This document shows positions 7,920 through 14,986 of a stretch of DNA of 34,543 nucleotides, in pieces (the stretch's first letter is position 1; each line of letters starts with the position of its first letter). This stretch comes from Streptomyces sp. MUM 203J. Its GTDB lineage: Bacteria > Actinomycetota > Actinomycetes > Streptomycetales > Streptomycetaceae. The DNA is taken from positions 1 to 34,543 of the forward strand of contig NZ_JADWYO010000062.1 of NCBI RefSeq assembly GCF_022414595.1, written 5' to 3'. The position numbers and the translations under genes were made by a program. The notes under the pieces are model-generated. The model made no database searches, had not been told where the DNA came from, and saw nothing but the letters and a program-made list of their open reading frames with translations.

Positions 7920-9262
7920 CAGCGAGCACCCCCCAGTGGAAGAGTGGCGAGCATCGCCGGCAGCTGCTCATGGTCGAGCCGGACGAGGCCGGTCCGCACG
8001 CCCCGCGCCGCTCGCTCCAGTTGATGGCGTGACGCGACCAGCTCGTCGTCGCCGCGTCCGGTGACACGTATGTATCCGGACACGGTCACGTCCTGCCGTT
8101 CGCCGCCGCTCAAGGTGAGACTGAACGTCGTGGCGAAGGCCGGAAGCGAGGTGAGGAGCGCAACCAACTGCGGCATGGACGCGCCGCTCGGCCCGAACTG
8201 AGGCCAGCGTCCCACCCAGTAGGTCGTATGGCGGCGGTCGTCGCACTGCCAGGTACGGGAGGTCTCCTTCGTGCGGCGGCCGGATGCCTGCTGACCGCCG
8301 TTCTGGACGCGAGCCGGGGTGCTGGCGCACACGGAGGTGGCCAGTGCCGAGACGAGTCCCTGTTCGCTGAGCACGGTGGCCCGGAAACCGGCTCCGGTGA
8401 GTCGACTCGCCAACTGGTCGGCGGCCCGCACCACACACTTCTGTGCACCCAGCAGCCCACCGCCCCGAGCGGCCACCGCCTGCGGGCACAGCTCGGGGTC
8501 CAGCTTCAACGCGATCCAGGTGATGCGTGCGGCGGGGGCACCGGTACGCTCCTGCAACGGGCCGTAGTTGCGGACGACCAACGACTCGGCGGGCAGGTGC
8601 GGAGCAGGTGCGGGCCGGGTGTGCTGCACGATCTGCGCCGACTCCAGACGGATCCCGTCGACGTCCAGCGCGTCCCGTATCAAGCCCAGCGGCAGGGGCC
8701 GTTGGGTACGGTCTCGACGCAACGCCGTGTCATGCGACTCCACTTGGAGGACCGCTGTCAGGAACGTGCCGTCACCGACCATGCCGATCGTGCGACGGTC
8801 GCGCCCCTTGGTCGCCTGAAAGGTGTACGTCCGGAGGGACGGGTCGCACTCGAAGACCGGTGCCAGTCCCGGATCCGTCCCGGCAGGCACGGACAGCGAG
8901 CCGGCCCTGCGTCGGCGGGCGCGCAGCGCGAACACGGTGGTCAGCCAGTCCGGCAGGGAGCGGCGACGCCTGCGCACAACCGCCAGCAGTACGAGGAGCG
9001 CGGCCAGCACACCCGCCGGAACCAGCAGGAGCGGTTCGGTAACCCACGCCACCAGCAGCAGAGCGGCGGCGAGTTCGACGAGCAGCAGCTGTTGCATTCG
9101 GGACGAGCCCGAAGGGCCCCGGCGGCTCCTGAGACGCGGTGCGGTCACCGTCGTCGAGGAGGCGCGCCGCGCCTCGCCCGCGGCGGATGAGCCGGACGGT
9201 TCGGGAGGGGTCACCGGAGGCGCCGCTGCCGCGGCACGCCGTGTACGCGTGACGGAAGCCAT
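7919..9262 (-). CDS. eccE: Type VII secretion membrane protein EccE
   Basis: 447 residues. After a 55-residue Ser/Ala/Arg-rich N-terminal extension come two adjacent membrane segments (about residues 57-75 and 78-96), ended by RRRRR, then a ~350-residue soluble domain. Two N-terminal membrane helices plus a cytoplasmic domain is the EccE layout, and EccE lies at the edge of the mycobacterial ESX core complex. The ATG at 9262 has a GGGGGG purine run 7 nt upstream; Met56, just before the membrane segments, is an alternative start. The gene is divergent from eccB across 136 bp and is coupled to the downstream partner gene by TGATG. The family is divergent in sequence, so the call rests on layout and context as much as on motifs. 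Confidence 0.88.
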   Translation of the reverse strand: MASVTRTRRAAAAAPPVTPPEPSGSSAAGEARRASSTTVTAPRLRSRRGPSGSSRMQQLLLVELAAALLLVAWVTEPLLLVPAGVLAALLVLLAVVRRRRRSLPDWLTTVFALRARRRRAGSLSVPAGTDPGLAPVFECDPSLRTYTFQATKGRDRRTIGMVGDGTFLTAVLQVESHDTALRRDRTQRPLPLGLIRDALDVDGIRLESAQIVQHTRPAPAPHLPAESLVVRNYGPLQERTGAPAARITWIALKLDPELCPQAVAARGGGLLGAQKCVVRAADQLASRLTGAGFRATVLSEQGLVSALATSVCASTPARVQNGGQQASGRRTKETSRTWQCDDRRHTTYWVGRWPQFGPSGASMPQLVALLTSLPAFATTFSLTLSGGERQDVTVSGYIRVTGRGDDELVASRHQLERAARGVRTGLVRLDHEQLPAMLATLPLGGAR

Positions 9263-9321
9263 GATGGTGCCCCCCGATTCATCCCGATCAGCCAGGCCCG
9301 CCCGGGCGTTGGCGCGGCATC

Positions 9322-9345
9322 ACCCTACCCGCCCCCTGTCGGCTT
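9322..9345 (-). promoter_or_regulatory. Promoter candidate for eccE
   Basis: Minus-strand -10 box TAGGGT (complement of 9322-9327), about 60 bp before the eccE ATG. The hexamer 18 nt upstream, GTCGGG, is a poor -35. The word GGTAGGGTG around this -10 also occurs upstream of eccD at 22221. Confidence 0.4.
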
Positions 9346-9365
9346 CCCGACGCCAGGCATAGTAG
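9337..9365 (+). promoter_or_regulatory. Promoter candidate for eccB, overlapping an inverted repeat
   Basis: TGTCGG (9337-9342), 17 nt, then TAGTAG (9360-9365), 34 bp before the eccB ATG. An inverted repeat GTCGG-CTTC-CCGAC (9338-9351) covers the -35 box and also the -35 zone of the divergent eccE promoter, so a single bound protein could control both arms. Confidence 0.35.
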
Positions 9366-9398
9366 GAGCCGGACGTCAGACGTCGAAGACGGGGATTC

Positions 9399-10949
9399 AT
9401 GGCATCACGGCGGGACGAGCTCAACGCGTACACCTTCGCAAAGAAGCGCACGGTGGCGGCTTTTCTGCAACCCTCGCCCTCCGGAACGGAGGAGGGAGCG
9501 CCACGGCCACTGCGTGCCGTACTGCCCAGCCTGATCGTCGGCGCCTTGGTCCTGGCGGGGTTCGGCGCCTGGGGCATGTTCAAACCCAAGGCTCCCAAGG
9601 ACTGGGACAAGCCGGGCAGCAAGGTCATTGTCGGTAAGCAGTCCACGACCCGGTACGTGGTGCTGACGACGGGCAAGGGCAAGGACAAGAAGACGCTGCT
9701 GCACCCGGTCCTGAACCTGGCGTCGGCTCGACTGCTGCTCAACCCGGACGCGTTCGACGTCATCCAGGTCAGCGACGACATCCTTGACGCGGGCAAGCCG
9801 CCTCGCGGTCCGATTCTCGGCATCCCGTACGCTCCCGACCGCCTGCCCACCGAGGCGGAGGCGGCGAAGGCCAAGCGCTGGGCGGTGTGCGTCCAACCGG
9901 GCGGTGGCAAGGGTTCGAGCGTCCAGAAGGCTACGTTCGTCCTGGCGGAGCGCGACTTCGGGCGCACTGACGGCAAGGAGCGCCTCGACGGCGGCGAAGT
10001 CCTCTACGTACAGGGGCAGAAGGGCACCCGCTATCTGGTGGACGCGGACGGCGTGAAGTACGAGATACGCGGTCCCGGGACGGAAGCCGCTGTGCTGACC
10101 CGGGCGCTCGTGGGGGACAGAGAACCGCAGCCGGTCACCGAGGACTGGCTGGGTACCCTCCACGACGGCAGCCCCGTCGAGTTCCCGGCCCTTCCCGGCA
10201 CCGTGGGCGAGGCCGCAGGTGTGGGCGGTGGCCTCAGCGACAGACAGGACCGCGTCGGCATGGTCCTCCGCGCCGAGACGGGCTCCGGCCCGCAGCACTA
10301 CATCGTCCTCCAGGGCAGCGTCCGGCCGGTCTCGGCCTTCACGGCCTGGCTGCTGATCAACGCACCACAGACCGACCTGCTGGACATGGCGGGCAAGGCG
10401 TCCGAGGTCGACAACGCCTCCTTCCAGCCCGATCCCACCCCCTTCGCGGGCGATCGCCGCTGGCCGACCGAACGGGCGGCCCAGGTCAACTCCACCGGCG
10501 GAGAGGCCGCCCGGGACACGGTGTGCAGCGTGCTGCGCAAGGTCGACGACAAGGGCCGGACGACGCTTTCGACATGGGCGGGTAAGCGCTACCCGGCAGA
10601 GATCACGGCAGGCGGCAGCAGTACGTACGTCACTCCGGGAACCGGGCTGCTGTACACCCAGGTCCAGGGCAGCCAGACCCAGCCCGACGGCTCCCTCTTC
10701 CTGGTCACGGACACCGGCCTGCGCTACGCGGTCCAGGCGAACGGCGACAGCGACAAGAAGCGGTCGGAGATCGGTGCCGGGTCCGAGGAACAGCCGACCA
10801 CCGACAGCCGTCCTCAGCCGAGCGAGGCCCAGAAGCGGCTCGGATACGAGAGGGTCACGCCGTCCCTCGTGCCCATCACATGGTCGTCCTTCCTGTCCAA
10901 GGGACCGAGACTCGACACCAACAGTGCCCGTCAGCCTCAGGGTTCGTAG
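9399..10949 (+). CDS. eccB: Type VII secretion protein EccB
   Basis: 516 residues, the usual EccB size. It has a short cytoplasmic N-terminus with the family-typical basic segment (SRRDELNAYTFAKKR), one membrane helix at about residues 40-60, then a large extracytoplasmic domain. Two cysteines near residues 164 (WAVCVQ) and 376 (DTVCSVL) fit the conserved disulfide of EccB ectodomains. EccB is a core subunit of the ESX membrane complex, with its repeat-rich domain on the outer face. The ATG start has a weak GGGGA purine site 5 nt upstream. mycP follows after 12 bp, so the two form an operon. The C-terminal ~60 residues are polar and probably flexible. Confidence 0.94.
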   Translation: MASRRDELNAYTFAKKRTVAAFLQPSPSGTEEGAPRPLRAVLPSLIVGALVLAGFGAWGMFKPKAPKDWDKPGSKVIVGKQSTTRYVVLTTGKGKDKKTLLHPVLNLASARLLLNPDAFDVIQVSDDILDAGKPPRGPILGIPYAPDRLPTEAEAAKAKRWAVCVQPGGGKGSSVQKATFVLAERDFGRTDGKERLDGGEVLYVQGQKGTRYLVDADGVKYEIRGPGTEAAVLTRALVGDREPQPVTEDWLGTLHDGSPVEFPALPGTVGEAAGVGGGLSDRQDRVGMVLRAETGSGPQHYIVLQGSVRPVSAFTAWLLINAPQTDLLDMAGKASEVDNASFQPDPTPFAGDRRWPTERAAQVNSTGGEAARDTVCSVLRKVDDKGRTTLSTWAGKRYPAEITAGGSSTYVTPGTGLLYTQVQGSQTQPDGSLFLVTDTGLRYAVQANGDSDKKRSEIGAGSEEQPTTDSRPQPSEAQKRLGYERVTPSLVPITWSSFLSKGPRLDTNSARQPQGS

Positions 10950-10961
10950 GGGCGCCGCGAG

Positions 10962-12230
10962 ATGAGTGAAACGAGAAGGCGGTGCTGCTACGCCGCCACA
11001 CTGCTCACCGCCACCGCCGCTCTGCTGGCCGGTCCCGTCGCTCGACCCGCGACGGCGGCGAGTCCGGCACCCCTGGAGCTGGACGGCAGCGGCGAATGCA
11101 CCTTCCCGATGAAGAAGCAGATCGAGGGGACTCCGTGGACACTCCAGCGGGTCCTGCTCGACGAACTGTGGGAGGACACGAAGGGCGAGGGGGTGCGCGT
11201 GGCGGTCATCGACACGGGTGTCGACACCGCCAACCCGCAGCTGAGGACGGCGGTCGACGCGAGCGCGGGCCTGGACCTCCTCAAGCCGGAGAAGGGTGCC
11301 TCCGGAGAGAGCAGGAGAGGCAAGACCAACGGCACGGTCGACGAGGTCGGCCACGGCACGAAGGTGGCCGGAATCATCGCGGCCCGCCCACGCCCGGGAA
11401 CGGGGTTCGTGGGCCTGGCACCCGAGGCGACGATCATCCCGATCCGCCAGAACGACGAGAGGAACAGCGGTACGGCGAACACGATGGCCGCGGCGATCAG
11501 ACACGCGATCGCCAAGGACGCCCACGTGATCAACATCTCCCAGGACACCACACAGCCCCTGCGCCCGGACTCGAGCCTCGCGCAGGCGGTACGGGAGGCC
11601 CTGGACCGGCAGATCGTGGTCGTCGCCTCGGCCGGCAACGACGGCCTGGACGGCAAGCTGAAGAACACGTACCCGGCGGCATTCCCCGGCGTCCTCGCAG
11701 TGGGCGCCTCCGACAGGAACAACGAGCGTGCGGCCTTCTCCCAGGCAGGCGAGTTCCTGGGCGTAGCGGCTCCGGGCGTGGACGTGGTGTCGACCGTCCC
11801 GGGCGGAGGCCAGTGCGTCGACAACGGCACCAGCTTCTCCGCCCCCTACGTCGCGGGAGTGGCGGCACTGCTACGCGCGAAGTATCCGAAGTGGACGCCC
11901 CGTCAGATCACGGCCAGAATCGAGCAGACGGCCGAAAGGTCGGTGAAGGGCCATGACAACTACGTAGGCTGGGGGGTCGTGGACCCGGTCCGTGCCCTGA
12001 CCGGCGAACCGGACATGAAGCCGATCGAGTCCCCGATCCCGGACCCGGCTCCGCCCAGACCACCGGCGCCGGAACCGGCGTTCGTGGCCTTGGCGGAGAC
12101 CACACAGGAACGGTCGGAACGCCTGGCGACCTACGTGGTCGGCAGCGCGGCGGTCCTGGTCGCCGTGGTCGCGGGAACGGCGACAGTGATCCGTGACAGC
12201 AGGCGCCGGCCCTTGAGCCGACGCTCCTGA
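10962..12230 (+). CDS. mycP: Mycosin, T7SS-associated subtilisin-like serine protease
   Basis: 422 residues, S8 family. The full catalytic set is visible: Asp in AVIDTGVD (about residue 84), His in GHGTKVAG (about 131), the oxyanion Asn in ASAGNDG (about 225) and Ser in GTSFSAPYVAG (about 290). The N-terminus is a signal peptide (RRR, then an Ala/Leu core, then ATAASPA). The C-terminus is a Pro-rich linker, one membrane helix (about residues 388-406) and a basic RRRPLSRRS tail, so the protease domain faces outward and is membrane-anchored. Cysteines near residues 46 and 284 could form a mycosin-type disulfide. Mycosins cap and stabilise the ESX complex. It follows eccB by 12 bp; the ribosome site is only a GGGG run. 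Confidence 0.95.
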   Translation: MSETRRRCCYAATLLTATAALLAGPVARPATAASPAPLELDGSGECTFPMKKQIEGTPWTLQRVLLDELWEDTKGEGVRVAVIDTGVDTANPQLRTAVDASAGLDLLKPEKGASGESRRGKTNGTVDEVGHGTKVAGIIAARPRPGTGFVGLAPEATIIPIRQNDERNSGTANTMAAAIRHAIAKDAHVINISQDTTQPLRPDSSLAQAVREALDRQIVVVASAGNDGLDGKLKNTYPAAFPGVLAVGASDRNNERAAFSQAGEFLGVAAPGVDVVSTVPGGGQCVDNGTSFSAPYVAGVAALLRAKYPKWTPRQITARIEQTAERSVKGHDNYVGWGVVDPVRALTGEPDMKPIESPIPDPAPPRPPAPEPAFVALAETTQERSERLATYVVGSAAVLVAVVAGTATVIRDSRRRPLSRRS

Positions 12231-12256
12231 GTACGTGTACTCACCCTGATGAGTAC
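12229..12256. promoter_or_regulatory. GAGTAC palindrome cluster after mycP
   Basis: GAGTAC-GT-GTACTC (12229-12242) is followed by another GAGTAC (12251-12256). The same bases allow a second stem, GTACTCA-CCCTGA-TGAGTAC (12237-12256). It begins in the mycP stop codon and ends 9 bp before the -35 box of the esx promoter candidate. It could be an operator or a weak terminator; there is no T run. Confidence 0.45.
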
Positions 12257-12862
12257 GAACTGATGTTGGGTCGAGCCGACCTGATGGCTAGAGTGGCAAT
12301 CCACTTCACGAGTGTGACGAGGGGGCACGGGGATGTGGGCGCCGATCGGGGGCGGCGGCGGTGAACGGGATGTCAAGGTCGTCATTCTCCAGACGTCCGA
12401 GAGTCGTGTGGACGAATGCCGGAGCTCGCTGACGGAGTCGTACGCCGAACACAGGCGAACCAGGGAGCCGAAGGTAACGGCCCACTCGCATCAGCACGGA
12501 CCACATCGAGGTCCTGAGAATCACCGTACGGGTCGCGGACATGGGCCACACCGGCGTGGACTCTGGGGCCGACGGTGCCAAGCCCACGGCCCGGTACACG
12601 GCAAGCACATCAACTGCGGCTCCAGCCGCATCGCCCAGAGGCTCCTGGAGGGCGCCCCGGGCCCAGCCGCGAGGACACCCTCTCCAGTCGGCCCCAGTCT
12701 GCCGCGGCAGCGGCCTTCGTCTCCGGACTCGGCATCGCTGTGAGCGTACGCCGCAGGAAGGCGTAACCAGACGCCAGCAGAACGGCCTTACAGGCAGCCA
12801 TATCAGCTTCCGCATCAACCTCGGTCGTTCACCACCACATCTCACAGAAGGAGCCCAACACG
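12231..12862. other. 632-bp region between mycP and esxB; possible gene remnant
   Basis: No intact gene is convincing. Frames here are short, Arg/Pro/His-rich and lack ribosome sites. Protein-like stretches appear in all three + frames in order: TDHIEVLRITVRVADMG (near 12499), GKHINCGSSRIAQRLLEG (near 12600) and AAAAAFVSGLGIAVSVRRRKA-stop (ending 12766, quoted here as separate segments). This would fit a small gene broken by two frameshifts, or chance. Otherwise it is the long leader between the promoter at 12266-12294 and esxB. Confidence 0.35.
12266..12294 (+). promoter_or_regulatory. Promoter candidate for the esxB-esxA transcript
   Basis: TTGGGT (12266-12271), 17 nt, TAGAGT (12289-12294): a good match to the Streptomyces housekeeping pattern. 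Transcription would start near 12301, giving a leader of about 560 nt before esxB unless a closer promoter exists or the intervening sequence was once a gene. The word GGCTAGAGTGG around the -10 recurs upstream of thyX. Confidence 0.55.
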
Positions 12863-13204
12863 ATGGATGATTTCAAGCTCGTACAGTCAGAGGTCAAGAA
12901 GGCTCAGTTGGCCATCGAGAACACCTCCAACCAGGTCAGCTCGCATCTTCGCAAGATGCAGACCATTCTCGAAACCTGCGCTGCGAGCTGGACCGGTGAG
13001 GGCGCCGCCGGGTTCAAGACTGCTCAGAAGGGCCTGATGCAGGACAACTTGGAGATCCGTCGACTCCTCGGAATTCTGCACAACGCAGTGGGTCAGACTA
13101 AGAACCTCACCAGTGCCAAGGACATCGAGGTCAAGGAGGCGTTCGAGAAGGCCAACAAGGACGCCGCGGCCAGGGCCAACAGGTCGGGGCTGATGGACGT
13201 CTGA
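12863..13204 (+). CDS. esxB: WXG100 protein, EsxB-type
   Basis: A 113-residue helical protein with the WXG motif WTG at residues 43-45, between two long amphipathic helices, as in the ESAT-6/CFP-10 family. Small size, no signal peptide and a partner gene 52 bp downstream fit a secreted heterodimer subunit exported by the EccB-EccE machine. The ATG has a strong AAGGAG ribosome site 8 nt upstream. The C-terminal tail is longer than average, and the protein has no tyrosine, so the YxxxD/E export signal often found on the CFP-10-type partner is absent. It has one cysteine (residue 39). The esxB/esxA labels follow the gene order known from S. coelicolor and could be swapped under another naming scheme. 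Confidence 0.92.
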   Translation: MDDFKLVQSEVKKAQLAIENTSNQVSSHLRKMQTILETCAASWTGEGAAGFKTAQKGLMQDNLEIRRLLGILHNAVGQTKNLTSAKDIEVKEAFEKANKDAAARANRSGLMDV

Positions 13205-13256
13205 TCAGACGTTCACGCCCTGCTGGACATCAACGACTAAGAACTGAGGAGTAGAC

Positions 13257-13559
13257 ATGGCTGACGACATCGGGACGCGGGTAAAGTACAGCAGCCTCGA
13301 ATCCATGGCAGGGGACCTCATCGCCCTCGCCAAGGCCGTCCAGGCCGACCTGAAGAAGATGGAGGGGTCGATCTCGACGGTCACCAAGTCCTGGGACGGT
13401 GAGGCAAAGGCCGAGTACATGAAGCTCTCGAAGAAGTATCTGGATAAGGCCGCGGGTGTCGAGGCGAGCCTGAGGGGCGTTGCCACCATCATGCAGACCA
13501 GCGGCACGGGCTACAAGAAGACCGACCACAAGGCGGCTGGACTGTTCCAGGAAGGCTGA
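13257..13559 (+). CDS. esxA: WXG100 protein, EsxA-type, with YxxxD signal
   Basis: A 100-residue WXG100 protein with WDG at residues 46-48 in the helix turn and a C-terminal YKKTD (Tyr86 to Asp90), which fits the YxxxD/E type VII export signal. It ends in a short flexible tail, HKAAGLFQEG. The ATG has a TGAGGAG ribosome site 6 nt upstream. It lies 52 bp after esxB, so the two are co-expressed and should dimerise. The signal being on this subunit suggests that the pair is steered to EccC through this protein. Stem-loops follow immediately and end the transcript before the convergent DUF397 gene. Confidence 0.93.
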   Translation: MADDIGTRVKYSSLESMAGDLIALAKAVQADLKKMEGSISTVTKSWDGEAKAEYMKLSKKYLDKAAGVEASLRGVATIMQTSGTGYKKTDHKAAGLFQEG

Positions 13560-13565
13560 TGAATC

Positions 13566-13626
13566 ACCTCCCCACCCGGGGAGGGAGAGCGGGGGCACGC
13601 TCCGACTGAAGCGCGCCCCCTTCAGC
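13566..13626. terminator. Stem-loops ending the esxBA transcript
   Basis: Just after the esxA stop, CTCCCC-ACCC-GGGGAG (about 13567-13582) is followed by a second, weaker stem, CTGAAG-(8-9 nt)-CTTCAG (about 13604-13625). They lie between convergent genes and probably act on both strands. Stems are short and the T run is modest. Confidence 0.5.
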
Positions 13627-13860
13627 TCACTTCAGGTCGAACTCCCCATCCCTCGCGCCCAGCACGAAGGCACGCCACTCCGCCTCCGTGTAGCGGAGCA
13701 CGGTGTCCGGCTCCAGCGAAGAGCGCATGGCGACGCAGCCGCCCGGCAGGTAGGCGATCTCGACCCGCTCCTCGTCGGGACTGGTCCCGGGGGCGCCGTG
13801 CCACTCCACCCCACTGATGTCGAGCGCGTACAGCTCGTCCTTCTCCTGCTGAGTGCCCAT
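13627..13860 (-). CDS. DUF397 domain protein
   Basis: A 77-residue protein with the DUF397 pattern: a Trp-containing start (DISGVEWHGAPG), a central VEIAYLPGGCVAMRSS strand pair, and the C-terminal signature VLRYTEAEWRAFVLGARDGEFD. DUF397 proteins are very numerous in Streptomyces, usually beside an XRE-type regulator, and are thought to act as its partner; BldB belongs to the same wider group. Here no regulator gene is adjacent. The ATG at 13860 was chosen for its AAGGGA site; a TTG at 13914 in frame has none. It lies 123 bp downstream of the 332-aa gene on the same strand, with its own promoter candidate within an inverted repeat. Confidence 0.85.
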   Translation of the reverse strand: MGTQQEKDELYALDISGVEWHGAPGTSPDEERVEIAYLPGGCVAMRSSLEPDTVLRYTEAEWRAFVLGARDGEFDLK

Positions 13861-13904
13861 CAGGCCCGTTCCCTTCGCAGTGCTGGCAGTGCCGTGAGGC
13901 GGCT

Positions 13905-13923
13905 TGCGGATCAATTATCCGCA
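13905..13923 (-). promoter_or_regulatory. Inverted repeat containing a -10 box, DUF397 gene
   Basis: TGCGGAT-CAATT-ATCCGCA (13905-13923), 45 bp before the DUF397 ATG. On the minus strand it contains GATAAT, a good -10, so a protein bound to the repeat would block the promoter. No clear -35 is seen. It could instead be a weak terminator of the upstream gene. Confidence 0.4.
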
Positions 13924-13983
13924 GGCGTCAGCTGGTACGACAGCGGAAGCAGCGAACGTGCTCCCCAGAGTTCCGCAGCCGCC

Positions 13984-14982
13984 TCAGCCTTCGCCGAACG
14001 AGTCGTACGGGGCCACGCCGGTCCTCACGCCCCGGCGGGCTCCCAGCTGCGGGGCCGGTCCGGCGCCAGCCACCTTGTCTTTGAACCCAGTGCTCCTGGA
14101 GTAGGCTTCTGCAGCTTCCGAGAGGAGGTTTTCGAGTCGCTCCCTCCCCATGTTCGTCTCTGCTGTGCCCAGCTCATTGGAGCGATCCTGGAAGAGCTTT
14201 CGGAGTCTCGGGAACCCGAAGGTTTCGTAATCTTCCGACAGTGCTTCTTTGGCCGTCTCATCGTTGTTCTCATGCTGTCTTGTCAGGGCATTGAGACGCG
14301 CTCGACGGAGTTCTCCCACCGTCGTCCCGGACGATATGGCAGTGCCCAGAGCGGCATCGAGGTACGGCTTTCCTGGTTCATCTCTCGGCTCACTTAGGAA
14401 GTCCGGCTTCTCCAAGTCTTCAAGCTCATTCTCGATCTGGCTGAGGATGGCATTGCGGACGAGTCCGAAGGAATCCTCATCGTCGGCCAAGGCGTCCAGG
14501 AAGTCGCTCATCACGGACGCGTCGATATCGATGCCGTTGGGGCTTGTCGAGTACGCCGGGTCTGAGTAATCAACTTGCCCTGCAAGTATCTGGTACGTGT
14601 CACTGGCGTAGTGGGCCAGCGCATTGGCAAGATTCCTCTTGATCTCGTCTGGGACAGGTATCACCTGTGCCGACGCTGCCCCATCGGTGTAAGTCGTGAT
14701 AACCAGCTCAAGAGCCTCGCCGTTCCTCTTGGAGAGCTTCCGAGGTGTCCCCTCCTGGGGCTTGTGGCCGGGAGCTTCACCGGTCATTGCCGTCTCCAGG
14801 GCGTCACCACAATCCCTGATAGTGCGGGAAGCTTCTATATCGAGCTTCGACAGGACCGACCAACACGCCTCTGATCCCTGCGACGGGGCGTCTTCCCCAG
14901 GCCAGAATAGGACCGCCGCCGCGGCTGTCGCAGTCGCAAGGGCCACGATGATGCCGGTACGGCGCATACTAATTTCCCGCAT
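13984..14982 (-). CDS. Membrane-anchored or exported paralogue of the 800-aa protein's C-domain
   Basis: 332 residues. The N-terminus is MREISMRRTG followed by a hydrophobic stretch (about residues 10-28), a signal anchor or signal peptide with no lipobox cysteine. Residues ~110-265 are clearly homologous to residues ~560-755 of the preceding 800-aa protein. Paired segments are NLANALAHYASDTYQIL with NMANSLAYYPSDVHQIL, PNGIDIDASVMSDFL with PNGIDVSTEDMQHFI, and GFPRLRKLF with GYPRLRDMI. The start ATG lies only 4 bp after the upstream stop, with GGAGAG inside the upstream 3' end, so the genes are coupled. Function unknown. A tethered copy beside a soluble WXG-headed copy suggests that they interact or share a ligand. 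The sequence is markedly AT-richer than the neighbourhood. Confidence 0.85.
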   Translation of the reverse strand: MREISMRRTGIIVALATATAAAAVLFWPGEDAPSQGSEACWSVLSKLDIEASRTIRDCGDALETAMTGEAPGHKPQEGTPRKLSKRNGEALELVITTYTDGAASAQVIPVPDEIKRNLANALAHYASDTYQILAGQVDYSDPAYSTSPNGIDIDASVMSDFLDALADDEDSFGLVRNAILSQIENELEDLEKPDFLSEPRDEPGKPYLDAALGTAISSGTTVGELRRARLNALTRQHENNDETAKEALSEDYETFGFPRLRKLFQDRSNELGTAETNMGRERLENLLSEAAEAYSRSTGFKDKVAGAGPAPQLGARRGVRTGVAPYDSFGEG

Positions 14983-14986
14983 ATGA

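Noticed and set aside
12306..12845. Minus-strand frame of 179 codons between mycP and esxB
   Set aside because: Arg/Pro-rich, no ribosome site, no recognisable domain, and it runs opposite the esx promoter and leader.
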